From: Lachnospiraceae bacterium
GTDB lineage: Bacteria; Bacillota; Clostridia; Lachnospirales; Lachnospiraceae
Length of the DNA: 64,000 bases
Assembly (NCBI GenBank): GCA_022790855.1
Contig: JAAVYA010000001.1
Span: forward strand, 1-64,000
Direction: 5' to 3'
In this document: one piece after another, positions 55,811 to 64,000 of the stretch
How the letters are laid out: every line of letters starts with the position of its first letter
Numbering within the stretch: the first letter of the stretch is position 1
Made by a program: the position numbers and the translations under genes
Notes under the pieces: generated by a model
Told to the model about the DNA's origin: nothing
Databases searched by the model: none
The model's input: only the letters and a program-made list of their open reading frames with translations

Positions 55811-56932
55811 TTACTCGTACTTAGACGGATCAATGGTAATATTTAATGCCGCAGCCGTTTCCTCACTGTAGGAAAACTCACAGTCCTCCGCCTTTAAATA
55901 GCCGATAGGCATAGTCGCTGTATCTGCTTCTCCCTTCAAAATAGAAGCCGCCTGTTCTCCCGTCAGCTTCCCAAGGTTATGATAGCTTAATCCAAAGGTA
56001 GCCAATCCGCCTCCGTCAACCATACCGCTCTCTCCGCAAATAACCGCTAATCCTGCTTCTGTAGCCAGCATGGAAACCGTGGTCATTCCCTCTGCTACTT
56101 TATTATCTGTGGGGGCATAAATTGCATCTACATTTCCTTTCATAGAATCCATAACTGCCTGAATCTCATCCAAAGTAGAAAATGTATATTTTTCTCCGGT
56201 CATTCCCAAAGCTTCCAGTGATTCTACGGCAATATCAGCCTGAAACTCAGAATTATCTTCTGCGGAACAGTATAAAATTCCCACATGCTTTGCGTCCGGC
56301 AGAAGATCATGAAGAAGATCGATCTGTTCTTTCACCGGCGTTAAATCGGAGGTTCCGGATACGTTGCCTCCCGGCGCATCGTTAGACTCTACCAAGCCGG
56401 AGCTTGCGGGATCTGTTACCGCCGTAACCAAAATGGGAATCTCTGTTGTCTTACTGGCTGCCGCCTGGGCTGCAGGAGTTGCAATCGCCAGGATCAAATC
56501 TACGTTATCATTCACAAATTTGTCTGCGATCGTCTGACAGTTGGACTGGTCTCCCTGGGCATTCTGATAATCAACGGTAATATTTTTGCCCTCTTCAAAT
56601 CCTTCTTCTTTCAAACCTTCTATAAATCCTTCATAGGCTGCGTCCAAAGCCGGATGCTCCGCCAACTGAATTACTCCAATGTGAAATGTCTCTCCTTCTG
56701 CCGGAGCTCCACTTCCATCCTCATCCTCCGGAGCCTCAGATGCATCAGACTGCCGTCCGCTCTCTACCTGGTCTTCGCCTTCCTCCTGGCTTTCTGCTTC
56801 TGACTGGTCTTCTCCGCCTTCATTCTTTTCCTGGGCAGTTCTTGTATCCTTTGTGTCGCCGCTTCCACAGCCTGCCAGCATAGATACTGCAAAGGCCATG
56901 GTCATGAATATTGCCAATACGTTCTTTTTCAT
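55811..56932 (-). CDS. ABC importer substrate-binding lipoprotein (TrpX-type)
   Basis: A 373-residue lipoprotein: signal peptide with LAGC lipobox (Cys22), an acidic Glu/Asp/Ser linker (about 24-75), then the binding domain with FHIGVIQLAEHPALDAAYEG, LILAIATPAAQAA, LVTAVTDPASSG and YAPTDNKVAEGM, the ABC_sub_bind family. Known members take up tryptophan or tyrosine. The ligand is not provable here. Strong promoter and an operator-like palindrome lie just upstream. Confidence 0.92.
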   Translation of the reverse strand: MKKNVLAIFMTMAFAVSMLAGCGSGDTKDTRTAQEKNEGGEDQSEAESQEEGEDQVESGRQSDASEAPEDEDGSGAPAEGETFHIGVIQLAEHPALDAAYEGFIEGLKEEGFEEGKNITVDYQNAQGDQSNCQTIADKFVNDNVDLILAIATPAAQAAASKTTEIPILVTAVTDPASSGLVESNDAPGGNVSGTSDLTPVKEQIDLLHDLLPDAKHVGILYCSAEDNSEFQADIAVESLEALGMTGEKYTFSTLDEIQAVMDSMKGNVDAIYAPTDNKVAEGMTTVSMLATEAGLAVICGESGMVDGGGLATFGLSYHNLGKLTGEQAASILKGEADTATMPIGYLKAEDCEFSYSEETAAALNITIDPSKYE

Positions 56933-56957
56933 CCCTTAAGTCCTCCTGTTTTTACTT

Positions 56958-56975
56958 TAACGCACAAACGCGTTA
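56958..56975. promoter_or_regulatory. Operator-like palindrome at the importer transcription start
   Basis: TAACGC (56958-56963) and GCGTTA (56970-56975) form a perfect inverted repeat with a six-base centre, located at the predicted start point of the importer promoter. Position suggests a repressor site; the regulator is unknown and is not in the window. No T-box leader is visible. Confidence 0.5.
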
Positions 56976-56982
56976 CTTCACT

Positions 56983-57011
56983 ATGATAGCACCGTCGTTT
57001 TATTTCGTCAA
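56983..57011 (-). promoter_or_regulatory. Strong promoter for the TrpXYZ-type importer
   Basis: Minus-strand TTGACG (57006-57011), 17-base spacer and TATCAT (56983-56988). It overlaps the last codons of recD2. Predicted start near 56976; leader about 44 bases to the ATG at 56932. Confidence 0.7.
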
Positions 57012-59215
57012 GCAATAACTTCTTCCAGCCTCTCTTTTAGTCCGGAAAAACGCCGATGTTGATTGACATTACCTATCATTCCCTGAAAAGTCATTTCATC
57101 TCCTACCAGCGTCACACACTTCCTGGCCCGCGTTACAGCCGTATACAAAAGATTCCGGTTCATCAAAAGCTTAGGGCCGTTTAAAAGAGGAATGACTACG
57201 GCCGGATATTCACTTCCCTGGGATTTATGTATGGTGATGGCATACGCCAGCTCCAACTCGTCCAACTGTTTAAAACTGTAGTCTACCATACGCCCTTCTT
57301 CAAACTCCACCGTCATGGTCTCTGAAAAGCTTTGGATCCCCCGCACGATTCCCATATCCCCGTTAAATACACCGGTTCCTTTTTCCACAGGAATTCCATA
57401 TTTGCTGCGGATTTCCCATTCAAGCTGATAATTATTCCGAATCTGCATGACTTTGTCCCCCTCCCGGAACACCCCCTGGCCATGCTCCTTTTCTGCCTTG
57501 GCCGAATCCGGCGGGTTCATATAATGCTGGAGAATCGTATTCAGACGTTCCACCCCCAACAACCCTTTTCGCATTGGTGTCAACACTTGAATCTCATTGG
57601 GACTGGCATCTACAAATTTCGGAAGCTTCTGTTGAATCAACTGAATGACCACACGAATGATCACATCTGCATCGTACCGTTTTAAAAAGAAAAAATCCAT
57701 GCTTTTATTATCCAGGGCAACTGTTTCTCCTCGGTTGATCTTGTGGGCATTTACAATAATATCGCTCTGGCTGGCCTGTCGGAAAATCCTGGTAAGGCAC
57801 ACCACATGAAACAATTCCGAATCAATCATATCTTTTAGCACATTTCCAGGCCCCACACTGGGAAGCTGATTCACATCCCCTACCAGAATAAGTCTGGTTC
57901 CGGGAAGAATCGCTTTCATCAGCGCACTCATCAGTGAAATGTCCACCATTGACATTTCATCCACAATGATCACATCTGTTTCTAAAGGGTTCTGTTCATT
58001 CCGTTCAAACCCTGCATTTCCTTCTACTCCCCCATTTAACTCCAGCAGCCGGTGAATGGTCCGGGCCTCATAGCCGGTGGTTTCGCTCATCCTTTTTGCA
58101 GCTCTTCCCGTAGGCGCCGCCAAAAAAATATCCATCCCTTCCTGCTCAAAATACTTAATAATGGAATTGATGGTGGTGGTTTTCCCCGTCCCCGGCCCTC
58201 CGGTAAGAACCATTAACCCATTTTTTACGGCCTCCATCACGGCCTTTGCCTGCAATGGGTCAAGCTCTACCCCTGTACTTTTTTCAATTTTATGTATCCT
58301 TTGACGAATTTCCTCCTCCGGCACATCATAAGGAATGTCCAACTGACGCAGCAAGAGCGCCGTGTTAGCCTCCATATAATAGTAAGGAGCCGCATATATG
58401 AAGAAACAGCCGTCCGTTTCTTTGATCACCAGCTTTTTATCCATGGCCAAATCCATATAATGAGGTTCCACAAAGCTTGCTTCTACTTCAAGAAGCTGGG
58501 ATGCCCTTTGAGTCAATTCCTCCTTCGGCAGGCAAGTATGCCCATCTGTCGCAGCCTGAATCAGTACGTATTGGATCCCGCTGCGAATCCGGAAATCGGA
58601 ATCCGTATGAATTCCGGCTTTTGCAGCAATCTCATCTGCAATTTTAAATCCAATGCCCTGAATATCATCTGCCATCTGATAAGGATTCTCTTTGATGATC
58701 CGGTAAATCTCCCGACCGTAGGTCTGATAGATTTTCACTGCCAAAGTCAAAGAAATGCCGTATTGCTGGAGAAAGATCATAGCTTCCCGAAGCTCTTTTT
58801 TCTCCATGACCTGTTCTGCAATCTCCATAGCCTTGCGTTCGCTGATCCCCTTGACTTCCACCAGTCGTTCCGGCTCCTCTTCGATGATTCGGAACGTATC
58901 CTTCTTAAATCTGCGCACAATTCGAGAGGCCAGGGCAACTCCGATTCCTTTGATTGCTCCTGACCCCAAATAACGCTCTATTGATAATATATCCTCCGGC
59001 GGCTTTACCCGAAACTCCTCCACTTTGAATTGTTCTCCATAAGAAGGATGGCTGACGTAACTGCCGGACATCTCAATGGACTCTCCTTCACTAATCATAT
59101 GGAAGGTGCCCACACAAGTAATCTCATCTTCTTCGCAGATCAGATTCAATACCGTATATCCATTTTCCCCATTCCGGTATATAATATGATCCACAAACCC
59201 TGTTATTGTCTCCAT
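57008..59215 (-). CDS. recD2: RecD2-type ATP-dependent DNA helicase
   Basis: A 735-residue helicase of normal length. It has an N-terminal OB-like region, helix-hairpin-helix repeats (IKGIGVALASRIVRRF, VKGISERKAMEIA, IQGIGFKIADEIA at about 88-200), Walker A LTGGPGTGKTTTIN (337-350), DEMSMVD Walker B and late AYAITIHKSQGSEYPAVV. It unwinds DNA 5' to 3' in repair without RecBC. It follows the FlgJ-like gene by 11 bases. Confidence 0.96.
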   Translation of the reverse strand: METITGFVDHIIYRNGENGYTVLNLICEEDEITCVGTFHMISEGESIEMSGSYVSHPSYGEQFKVEEFRVKPPEDILSIERYLGSGAIKGIGVALASRIVRRFKKDTFRIIEEEPERLVEVKGISERKAMEIAEQVMEKKELREAMIFLQQYGISLTLAVKIYQTYGREIYRIIKENPYQMADDIQGIGFKIADEIAAKAGIHTDSDFRIRSGIQYVLIQAATDGHTCLPKEELTQRASQLLEVEASFVEPHYMDLAMDKKLVIKETDGCFFIYAAPYYYMEANTALLLRQLDIPYDVPEEEIRQRIHKIEKSTGVELDPLQAKAVMEAVKNGLMVLTGGPGTGKTTTINSIIKYFEQEGMDIFLAAPTGRAAKRMSETTGYEARTIHRLLELNGGVEGNAGFERNEQNPLETDVIIVDEMSMVDISLMSALMKAILPGTRLILVGDVNQLPSVGPGNVLKDMIDSELFHVVCLTRIFRQASQSDIIVNAHKINRGETVALDNKSMDFFFLKRYDADVIIRVVIQLIQQKLPKFVDASPNEIQVLTPMRKGLLGVERLNTILQHYMNPPDSAKAEKEHGQGVFREGDKVMQIRNNYQLEWEIRSKYGIPVEKGTGVFNGDMGIVRGIQSFSETMTVEFEEGRMVDYSFKQLDELELAYAITIHKSQGSEYPAVVIPLLNGPKLLMNRNLLYTAVTRARKCVTLVGDEMTFQGMIGNVNQHRRFSGLKERLEEVIA

Positions 59216-59226
59216 GCAGCAGCTTC

Positions 59227-59583
59227 CTATAAATTATAATTGCGCTTCATCTGCTCATATAATGTCTGCGCCAATCCCAGCCCGCCGTTTTCTGCAGAAC
59301 TTTCTGACATAGATTTTATCATCTCATCCTTGTAATAATCTTGAAGCTGTTTGGTAGACGCCGACTGCTCGTCTTCTGATTCCGGCACCATTTTTTGCAT
59401 TGCTTTAAACATCTGTTCCACAAAATATGCTTCAAAATCCTTACAGACATCCATCAATTCATCATCCGTCGCCTTGGAAAGATCGGAATTCAAAGTCTCT
59501 TCCAAGGAACTGGTCTTATTATTGACAGCAGTCATATAGTTAGAATTCATCATATTTCCAACATTATCAATGGGTATGCTCAT
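59227..59583 (-). CDS. Flagellar rod-binding domain protein (FlgJ N-terminal-like)
   Basis: ATG at 59583 (MSIPIDNVGN) with AGGAG 11 bases upstream; an in-frame GTG nearby is too close to that site. The 118-residue product has the rod-binding fold: DVCKDFEAYFVEQMFKAMQ, then DEMIKSM and GGLGLAQTLYEQMKR at the end. It has no peptidoglycan hydrolase domain, as in many Firmicutes. It should assist rod assembly with FlgF and FlgG. Confidence 0.88.
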   Translation of the reverse strand: MSIPIDNVGNMMNSNYMTAVNNKTSSLEETLNSDLSKATDDELMDVCKDFEAYFVEQMFKAMQKMVPESEDEQSASTKQLQDYYKDEMIKSMSESSAENGGLGLAQTLYEQMKRNYNL

Positions 59584-59611
59584 CTTATCCACACTCCTGT
59601 CTTATGTGCCA

Positions 59612-60427
59612 TTATCTCTTCAACTGATTCGCCTGACCCAGCATATCGTCTGTGGCCTGGATCGCCTTGGAATTCATCTCATACGCCCGCTGAGCCACAA
59701 TCAGGTTCACCATCTCGTCCGCCACCTGTACATTGGAGCCTTCCAGATATTTCTGTTTGATTTCACTGGGAATCAGATTCTGTTCCGTCGCTTCATTCAT
59801 TGCTGCTCCGGATGCCTCTGTCACGTTAAACAGGCCATTGGACATTTTCTCAAGTCCTGCCGGATTATTAAACTGGAAGATTCCCAGGCTCACATTCATA
59901 TCCACATATGCATTATTCCCGTTACGGTAGCCAAATGTCCCGTCGCTATTTACCACCAAAGCGCTGGAATTCACATTTGCTGGAAAAACAATAGGCTGTC
60001 CCTGGCTGTCCAGCACCGGATATCCCTCCGCTGTCGCCAATGTCAGACCATCGTTGCCGATACTCAATTTAAAATCTCCGTTCCTGGTGTAGTATGTATT
60101 CCCATCTACACCCCGGACTGCAAAAAATCCATCTCCATTAATACCAAATGCGGTATTGCTTTCACTGGCCAGCATAGGGCCCTGCTCAAAGCTGGAGGTA
60201 ATTGCCACCACTCTGGTGCCCAATCCTACTTGTGCCGGAATAGGCTTTTCTTCCCCATTGGCTGTTGTAGTCCTGGTCTGCAGTGTCTGATATAACAATG
60301 TCTTAAATTCTGCTTTCTCATTTTTATAACCTGTAGTATTCACATTCGCCAAATTATTGGCAATGGAATCTACGTTCGTCTGCTGTGCGATCATTCCGGA
60401 TGCCGCAGACCAAAGCGATCTCATCAT
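59612..60427 (-). CDS. flgG: Flagellar distal rod protein FlgG-like (FlhP)
   Basis: A 271-residue rod/hook protein: MMRSLWSAASGMIAQQ and DSIANNLANVNTTGYK at the N-terminus, GDGFFAVRG in the middle, and SNVQVADEMVNLIVAQRAYEMNSKAIQ at the C-terminus, the paired helices that form the axial coiled coil. It belongs to the FlgG/FlhP group of Gram-positive flagella and follows the FlgF/FlhO-like gene. Confidence 0.93.
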   Translation of the reverse strand: MMRSLWSAASGMIAQQTNVDSIANNLANVNTTGYKNEKAEFKTLLYQTLQTRTTTANGEEKPIPAQVGLGTRVVAITSSFEQGPMLASESNTAFGINGDGFFAVRGVDGNTYYTRNGDFKLSIGNDGLTLATAEGYPVLDSQGQPIVFPANVNSSALVVNSDGTFGYRNGNNAYVDMNVSLGIFQFNNPAGLEKMSNGLFNVTEASGAAMNEATEQNLIPSEIKQKYLEGSNVQVADEMVNLIVAQRAYEMNSKAIQATDDMLGQANQLKR

Positions 60428-60492
60428 GATTCTTACCCTCCATCCATATCCTGGTCTGCTTCCCTGCCGCCAGAACGTAAAACAAACATTGC

Positions 60493-60514
60493 CATCGGTA
60501 TCCCTTCCGATGGA
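60493..60514. repeat. Short hairpin between the two rod genes
   Basis: CCATCGG (60493-60499) and CCGATGG (60508-60514) form a perfect 7-bp stem in the 133-base gap between the two rod genes. On the minus strand it is followed by a TTTG/TTTT stretch some bases away, so it could be a weak attenuator. Confidence 0.35.
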
Positions 60515-60560
60515 CAGAACATAATTCTGATATATTTATCGGCCGCTACGCCTTATTTCA

Positions 60561-61361
60561 TTAGATACGTCCAAGATTATTCACTGCCTTCTCCAATGTC
60601 TCGTCCGTAGTCTGCATGATCTTCTGGTTAGATTCAAACAATCTGGATATGGTGATCATCTCTACCATTTCCGAAACCACGTTTACATTGGACATCTCCA
60701 ACGTCCCCTGAACTGATTTTGCCTGAGAGTCCTGAATCTGTCCGCCGTCAGCTAATTGATACATATTTTCGCCGTATTTTTCTATAAAATTGTAATCTGC
60801 AACATCCACTACTCCAAGCTGTCCGATCTCTTGGTTATTCTGGTACAGATACCCTTGTTCGTCAATGATCACTTCCACATTGGGGTCTACCTGGATGTAG
60901 CTGCCTTCCCCGGGATTGGAATTCAGCGCACCGTTCTTATTCATCACAAAATCCCCATCCTTAGTCACCAGATATCCCTGGGTATTAACAGTAAAAGCTC
61001 CGTCTCTTGTATATTTTACGGAAGTCTCTCCGGCCTTATTTGTAAAGGAGATCGCAAAAAATCCGTCCCCGTCCAAGGCAATATCGTACACGTTATCCGT
61101 AACCCTGAAGGGTCCCTGCCCATAATCCGTGTAGTTCTCCCCAATCTCCACACCTGGGGTGATCTCCCCTAATCTTTTGGGAATCCCGAAGTCAGAGGTA
61201 TCTTTAATCTTAATCGCCAATGTCTCCCCAAAGGTCTTGGTGGTTGTACCCTCTTTCTTGAATCCGTTGGTAGCCGAATTTGCCAGATTATTTGTCAGAA
61301 CATCCAGACGGTTCTGCTGGTTCACCAAGCCTGTATAAGCTGTGTATAGTCCTTTTACCAT
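60561..61361 (-). CDS. Flagellar rod protein FlgF-like (FlhO)
   Basis: Start at 61361 (MVKGLYTAYTGLVNQQ) with AAAGGGG upstream; 266 residues. LDVLTNNLANSATNGFK is the N-terminal axial signature, GDGFFAISF lies mid-protein, and LEMSNVNVVSEMVEMITISRLFESNQK closes it. It forms the proximal part of the rod. In Bacillus the mbl-flhO-flhP order is the same, supporting a FlhO assignment. Confidence 0.92.
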   Translation of the reverse strand: MVKGLYTAYTGLVNQQNRLDVLTNNLANSATNGFKKEGTTTKTFGETLAIKIKDTSDFGIPKRLGEITPGVEIGENYTDYGQGPFRVTDNVYDIALDGDGFFAISFTNKAGETSVKYTRDGAFTVNTQGYLVTKDGDFVMNKNGALNSNPGEGSYIQVDPNVEVIIDEQGYLYQNNQEIGQLGVVDVADYNFIEKYGENMYQLADGGQIQDSQAKSVQGTLEMSNVNVVSEMVEMITISRLFESNQKIMQTTDETLEKAVNNLGRI

Positions 61362-61431
61362 TACTAATCCCCTTTCCTGGTGCTTTGGATACTTTCTGAA
61401 AATCCATTTTCCACACAATGCATCCTAGCCC

Positions 61432-62424
61432 CTAGTCATCCATCTTGCCTGCCAAAAACTCTACGTATTTTCCCGTACCGATGGCAACGCAAGTCATGGG
61501 TTCTTCCGCCGTCATGGTATTGATTCCGGTTCTGTCCTCGATCAATTCCTCCAGCCCCCGCAACAATGCTCCGCCTCCGGTAAGTACAATCCCTCTGTCC
61601 GCAACATCTGCTGCCAGCTCCGGCGGCGTCTTCTCCAATACACTGTGTACCGCTTCCACAATCTGCAGCGTCGCTTCCCGAAGGGCTTCTTCTGTCTCCT
61701 CTGAAGACACGGAAACAGTTTTGGGAAGTCCGGTTACAAGATTCCTTCCCCTTACATCCATAGTCTCATTTTGAGCCAGGGGGAAGCAGGTGCCAATTTT
61801 TATCTTAATGTCTTCCGCACTTCTTTCCCCAATCAGAAGATTGTGCTTCTTTCTCATATATCGGACAATTGCCTCGTCAAAATCATCCCCTGCAATCTTA
61901 ATGGAAGTACTTACCACTGTTCCCCCCAGGGAAATCACTGCAATGTCAGCCGTACCGCCGCCAATATCCACGATCATATTGCCGCAGGGCTTTCCTATAT
62001 CAATACCTGCCCCGATAGCCGCTGCAATGGGCTCTTCTATAATGGAAACCTCTCTTGCCCCGGCCTGATACGTGGCGTCTTCCACTGCTTTTTTCTCCAC
62101 TTCCGTGGCGCCGCTGGGAACACAGACGCTAATCCTGGGTTTGCGGAAGCTTTTCTTCCCAAGAGCCTTTTGAATAAAGTATTTGATCATTTTCTCCGTT
62201 ACGGTATAATCAGAAATCACACCCTGACGAAGAGGCCGGACCGCTACGATGTTCCCCGGTGTTCTCCCCAACATGAGCCTTGCCTCTTCTCCAATCGCTT
62301 TTATTTTATTGGTATCGCGGTCAAAAGCAACCACAGAAGGTTCTTTTAAAACCACGCCTTTTCCTTTGATATATACCAAAATGCTGGCTGTTCCCAAATC
62401 AATTCCTATATCTGTCGAAACCAT
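61432..62424 (-). CDS. mreB: MreB/Mbl-type rod-shape actin homologue
   Basis: Start at 62424 (MVSTDIGIDLGTAS) with AAAGGGG upstream; 330 residues, normal for MreB/Mbl. It has the actin-fold motifs GIDLGTAS, IVDIGGGTADIAVISLGG, EEPIAAAIGAG and VLTGGGALLRGLEELI. It polymerises under the membrane and guides cell-wall synthesis. The following flgF/flgG order makes Mbl the closer Bacillus counterpart. Its promoter at 62526-62553 gives a leader of about 95 bases. Confidence 0.95.
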   Translation of the reverse strand: MVSTDIGIDLGTASILVYIKGKGVVLKEPSVVAFDRDTNKIKAIGEEARLMLGRTPGNIVAVRPLRQGVISDYTVTEKMIKYFIQKALGKKSFRKPRISVCVPSGATEVEKKAVEDATYQAGAREVSIIEEPIAAAIGAGIDIGKPCGNMIVDIGGGTADIAVISLGGTVVSTSIKIAGDDFDEAIVRYMRKKHNLLIGERSAEDIKIKIGTCFPLAQNETMDVRGRNLVTGLPKTVSVSSEETEEALREATLQIVEAVHSVLEKTPPELAADVADRGIVLTGGGALLRGLEELIEDRTGINTMTAEEPMTCVAIGTGKYVEFLAGKMDD

Positions 62425-62525
62425 TTTGTTTCCCCTTTCGTTTTCTGCAGTCATCCACATAGTTGGATACTATTTATTTTTAGCCATAAACCACGGATTT
62501 AAACATATTTTGCATATACATTAGT

Positions 62526-62553
62526 ATTATATACAATAAATTCCATTTTTCAA
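62526..62553 (-). promoter_or_regulatory. Promoter for the mreB-flgF-flgG-flgJ-recD2 transcript
   Basis: Minus-strand TTGAAA (62548-62553), 16-base spacer, perfect TATAAT (62526-62531). No other strong start was seen in this AT-rich 480-base gap on the minus strand. Confidence 0.65.
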
Positions 62554-62699
62554 AGCCTTTTTTTTCAGAAAATGAAATTCCTTTTAATTTTAATGATTTC
62601 TAAAAATCTTCTTCATACTTTTTATATATTATTTATACTTTTTTGATTTTTTTTCTTTTGTATTCACATAACCTTCACAAATACCCGTTATACTGATAC

Positions 62700-62811
62700 C
62701 TGTACTAGCTGATAAGCTAATATAATTTTTCATAACTCATGCTCCGGAAGCTTCGGCTTCCGGAGTACTCCCCGAAAGCACACTGCCGCGAATCTACGGC
62801 AGTTTTTTTTT
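62700..62811 (+). ncRNA. Candidate small plus-strand RNA of three hairpins ending in a terminator
   Basis: Three successive stems are visible: TAGCT/AGCTA (about 62705-62720), a 10-bp stem with a TTCG loop (CTCCGGAAGC at 62742-62751 with GCTTCCGGAG at 62756-62765), and ACTGCCG/CGGCAGT (62782-62803) followed by nine T. No plus-strand gene lies upstream within 20 kb to need this terminator. A -10-like TATACT (62689-62694) is present but no well-spaced -35. The RNA is inferred, not demonstrated. Confidence 0.3.
62782..62811 (+). terminator. Plus-strand rho-independent terminator
   Basis: ACTGCCG (62782-62788) and CGGCAGT (62797-62803) with an eight-base loop, followed by T at 62803-62811. It is oriented to stop plus-strand transcription, against the direction of every nearby gene. 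Confidence 0.7.
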
Positions 62812-62854
62812 CATGGAAAAGGACTTGTTGCTACGTCGTCTTCCCAGAAAAGTA

Positions 62855-62876
62855 TCCTTTGATCACTGGCAAAGGA
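62855..62876 (-). terminator. Weak terminator candidate after uvrA
   Basis: TCCTTTG (62855-62861) and CAAAGGA (62870-62876) form a 7-bp stem just after the uvrA stop; on the minus strand it is followed by a short TTTT stretch. The stem is weak and the T-run interrupted. Confidence 0.3.
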
Positions 62877-62907
62877 CGGCTATACCTTTTTTAACCCTCT
62901 TCCAAAA

Positions 62908-64000
62908 CTACGCCAAATATTTCTTCACATACTGCCCTGTATAGGATTCGGGAATCTTTGCTATTTCTTCCGGCGTCCCTGCAGCCACCACAGTTCCGCC
63001 TCCGTCGCCTCCTTCCGGCCCCATATCAATAATATAGTCCGCTGTCTTTATGACATCCAGATTATGCTCGATTACTACCACGGTATTCCCACCCTCGGCA
63101 AGCCGTTGGAGAATTTCCGTCAGTTTATGCACGTCTGCAAAATGCAGCCCTGTGGTAGGCTCATCCAGAATATAGATCGTGCGCCCGGTGCTTCTGCGGC
63201 TCAACTCAGTGGCAAGCTTAATACGCTGGGCTTCTCCGCCGGATAGTGTGGTGGAAGGCTGTCCCAGTTTGATATAGGAAAGGCCCACATCGTAAAGGGT
63301 CTCAATCTTTCGGTGAATGGAGGGTACGTTTTCAAAGAATGTCAGCGCTTCTTCTACCGTCATATCCAACACGTCATAAATACTTTTTCCTTTATATTTA
63401 ATATCCAGCGTCTCCCGGTTATAACGTTTTCCCTGGCACACTTCACAAGGCACGTACACGTCAGGCAAAAAATGCATCTCAATCTTCAAGATCCCATCCC
63501 CGGCGCAGGCTTCACAGCGGCCGCCTTTTACGTTAAAGCTGAACCGGCCTTTTTTATACCCCTTGGCCTTGGCGTCCGGAGTAGCGGCAAACAAATCCCG
63601 AATCTGGTCAAACACTCCCGTGTAAGTCGCCGGATTGGAGCGAGGCGTACGGCCGATGGGGGACTGGTCGATGTCGATCACTTTGTCAAGCTGGTCGATC
63701 CCTTCCAGAGATTTATGCTTCCCGGGTATCACGTGCGCCCGGTTTAAATCCCTTGCCAGACGTTTATATAAAATCTCATTGGTTAGGGAACTTTTCCCGG
63801 AACCGGAAACCCCTGTGACGCATGTCATCACTCCCAGAGGAATCTGCACGTCAATATTTTTCAGATTATTCTCTTTCGCTCCTTTTATCGTTAAAAATCC
63901 TGCCGGCTGCCTTCTGGCCTCCGGCACGGGGATCTTAATCCTGCCGCTCAAATAGGCTCCGGTAATAGATTCCGGGCATGCCATAACTTCCTGGGCTGTT
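62908..64000 (-). CDS. uvrA: Excinuclease ABC subunit A, C-terminal part (runs off the window)
   Basis: About 363 residues of the UvrA C-terminal half are present; the frame is open to the window edge, so the true start lies outside. Visible are the second Walker A ([16 protein letters not shown]), a zinc finger ([14 protein letters not shown]), [12 protein letters not shown]-type insertion sequence, the ABC signature [14 protein letters not shown], Walker [13 protein letters not shown] and VIEHNLDVI. UvrA finds bulky DNA lesions and loads UvrB in nucleotide excision repair. It ends VKKYLA, the usual tail. Confidence 0.97.
   Translation of the reverse strand, partial: TAQEVMACPESITGAYLSGRIKIPVPEARRQPAGFLTIKGAKENNLKNIDVQIPLGVMTCVTGVSGSGKSSLTNEILYKRLARDLNRAHVIPGKHKSLEGIDQLDKVIDIDQSPIGRTPRSNPATYTGVFDQIRDLFAATPDAKAKGYKKGRFSFNVKGGRCEACAGDGILKIEMHFLPDVYVPCEVCQGKRYNRETLDIKYKGKSIYDVLDMTVEEALTFFENVPSIHRKIETLYDVGLSYIKLGQPSTTLSGGEAQRIKLATELSRRSTGRTIYILDEPTTGLHFADVHKLTEILQRLAEGGNTVVVIEHNLDVIKTADYIIDMGPEGGDGGGTVVAAGTPEEIAKIPESYTGQYVKKYLA

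Noticed and set aside
62740-62880. Short plus-strand open frame starting at about 62740
   Set aside because: It runs through both hairpins and the T-run and has no binding site; an RNA structure explains the sequence better.

Overview
The window looks like a chromosome segment of a Gram-positive, Firmicutes-type anaerobe, most likely Clostridia/Lachnospiraceae. The signs are strong AGGAGG-type ribosome binding sites, a RecD2 helicase, a cdaA-cdaR-glmM (c-di-AMP) operon, a comFC/flagellar-regulator pair, an mreB-flgF-flgG operon, TagB/TagF/TagGH-type teichoic-acid proteins and no outer-membrane genes. Genus cannot be fixed from sequence alone. Almost every gene is on the minus strand; one glycosyltransferase (40.2-41.3 kb) is on the plus strand.

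Layout. (a) 0.2-2.0 kb is a graveyard: an IS4-type transposase remnant and an AAA-ATPase-like/PD-(D/E)XK nuclease pseudogene with several lesions. (b) 2.0-39.7 kb is a very large cell-surface glycan locus read toward low coordinates. Its high-coordinate part (18.6-39.7 kb, moderate GC) has a GT2, a flippase, rmlB-rmlA-rmlC, a three-domain glycosyltransferase, two DUF2142 membrane proteins, a Wzm/Wzt ABC exporter with a C-terminal cargo-type domain on Wzt, a 709-residue methyltransferase-kinase-like protein, a split membrane protein fused to a metallo-beta-lactamase domain, a WbaP-type initiating transferase and a GT2. Its low-coordinate part (about 3.9-18.6 kb) is visibly AT-rich and has three CDP-glycerol transferase-like proteins, a second ABC exporter (TagGH-like), two polymerase/ligase-like membrane proteins, a large secreted beta-helix protein and an acyltransferase; a CapD/FlaA1-type dehydratase closes the locus. 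(c) 39.7-40.15 kb is a structured, repeat-rich divergent promoter region. (d) 41.3-47.2 kb is a second glycan block (GT14, UDP-galactopyranose mutase, rmlD, three GT2 genes, DUF2304), so the dTDP-rhamnose pathway is complete but split. (e) 47.2-52.7 kb holds an HPr-like protein, glmM, cdaR, cdaA and two unknown membrane proteins. (f) 52.8-64 kb is housekeeping: a flagellar-type zinc-ribbon protein, comFC, a TrpXYZ-type ABC importer, recD2, flagellar rod genes with mreB, and the 3' part of uvrA.

How it fits together. RmlABCD would supply dTDP-L-rhamnose, Glf UDP-galactofuranose and the CapD-like enzyme a 6-deoxy-4-keto UDP-sugar. The WbaP-type enzyme would start a glycan on undecaprenyl phosphate, the glycosyltransferases extend it, and Wzm/Wzt export it. 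The methyltransferase-kinase protein beside wzt has the domain order of the Gram-negative O-antigen chain terminator WbdD, which suggests capping-coupled export. The AT-rich module appears to make a second, teichoic-acid-like polyol-phosphate polymer or decoration with its own exporter. Strong sigma-A-like promoters sit at module borders (18.6, 37.2 and 39.95 kb), so the locus is probably transcribed as several units.
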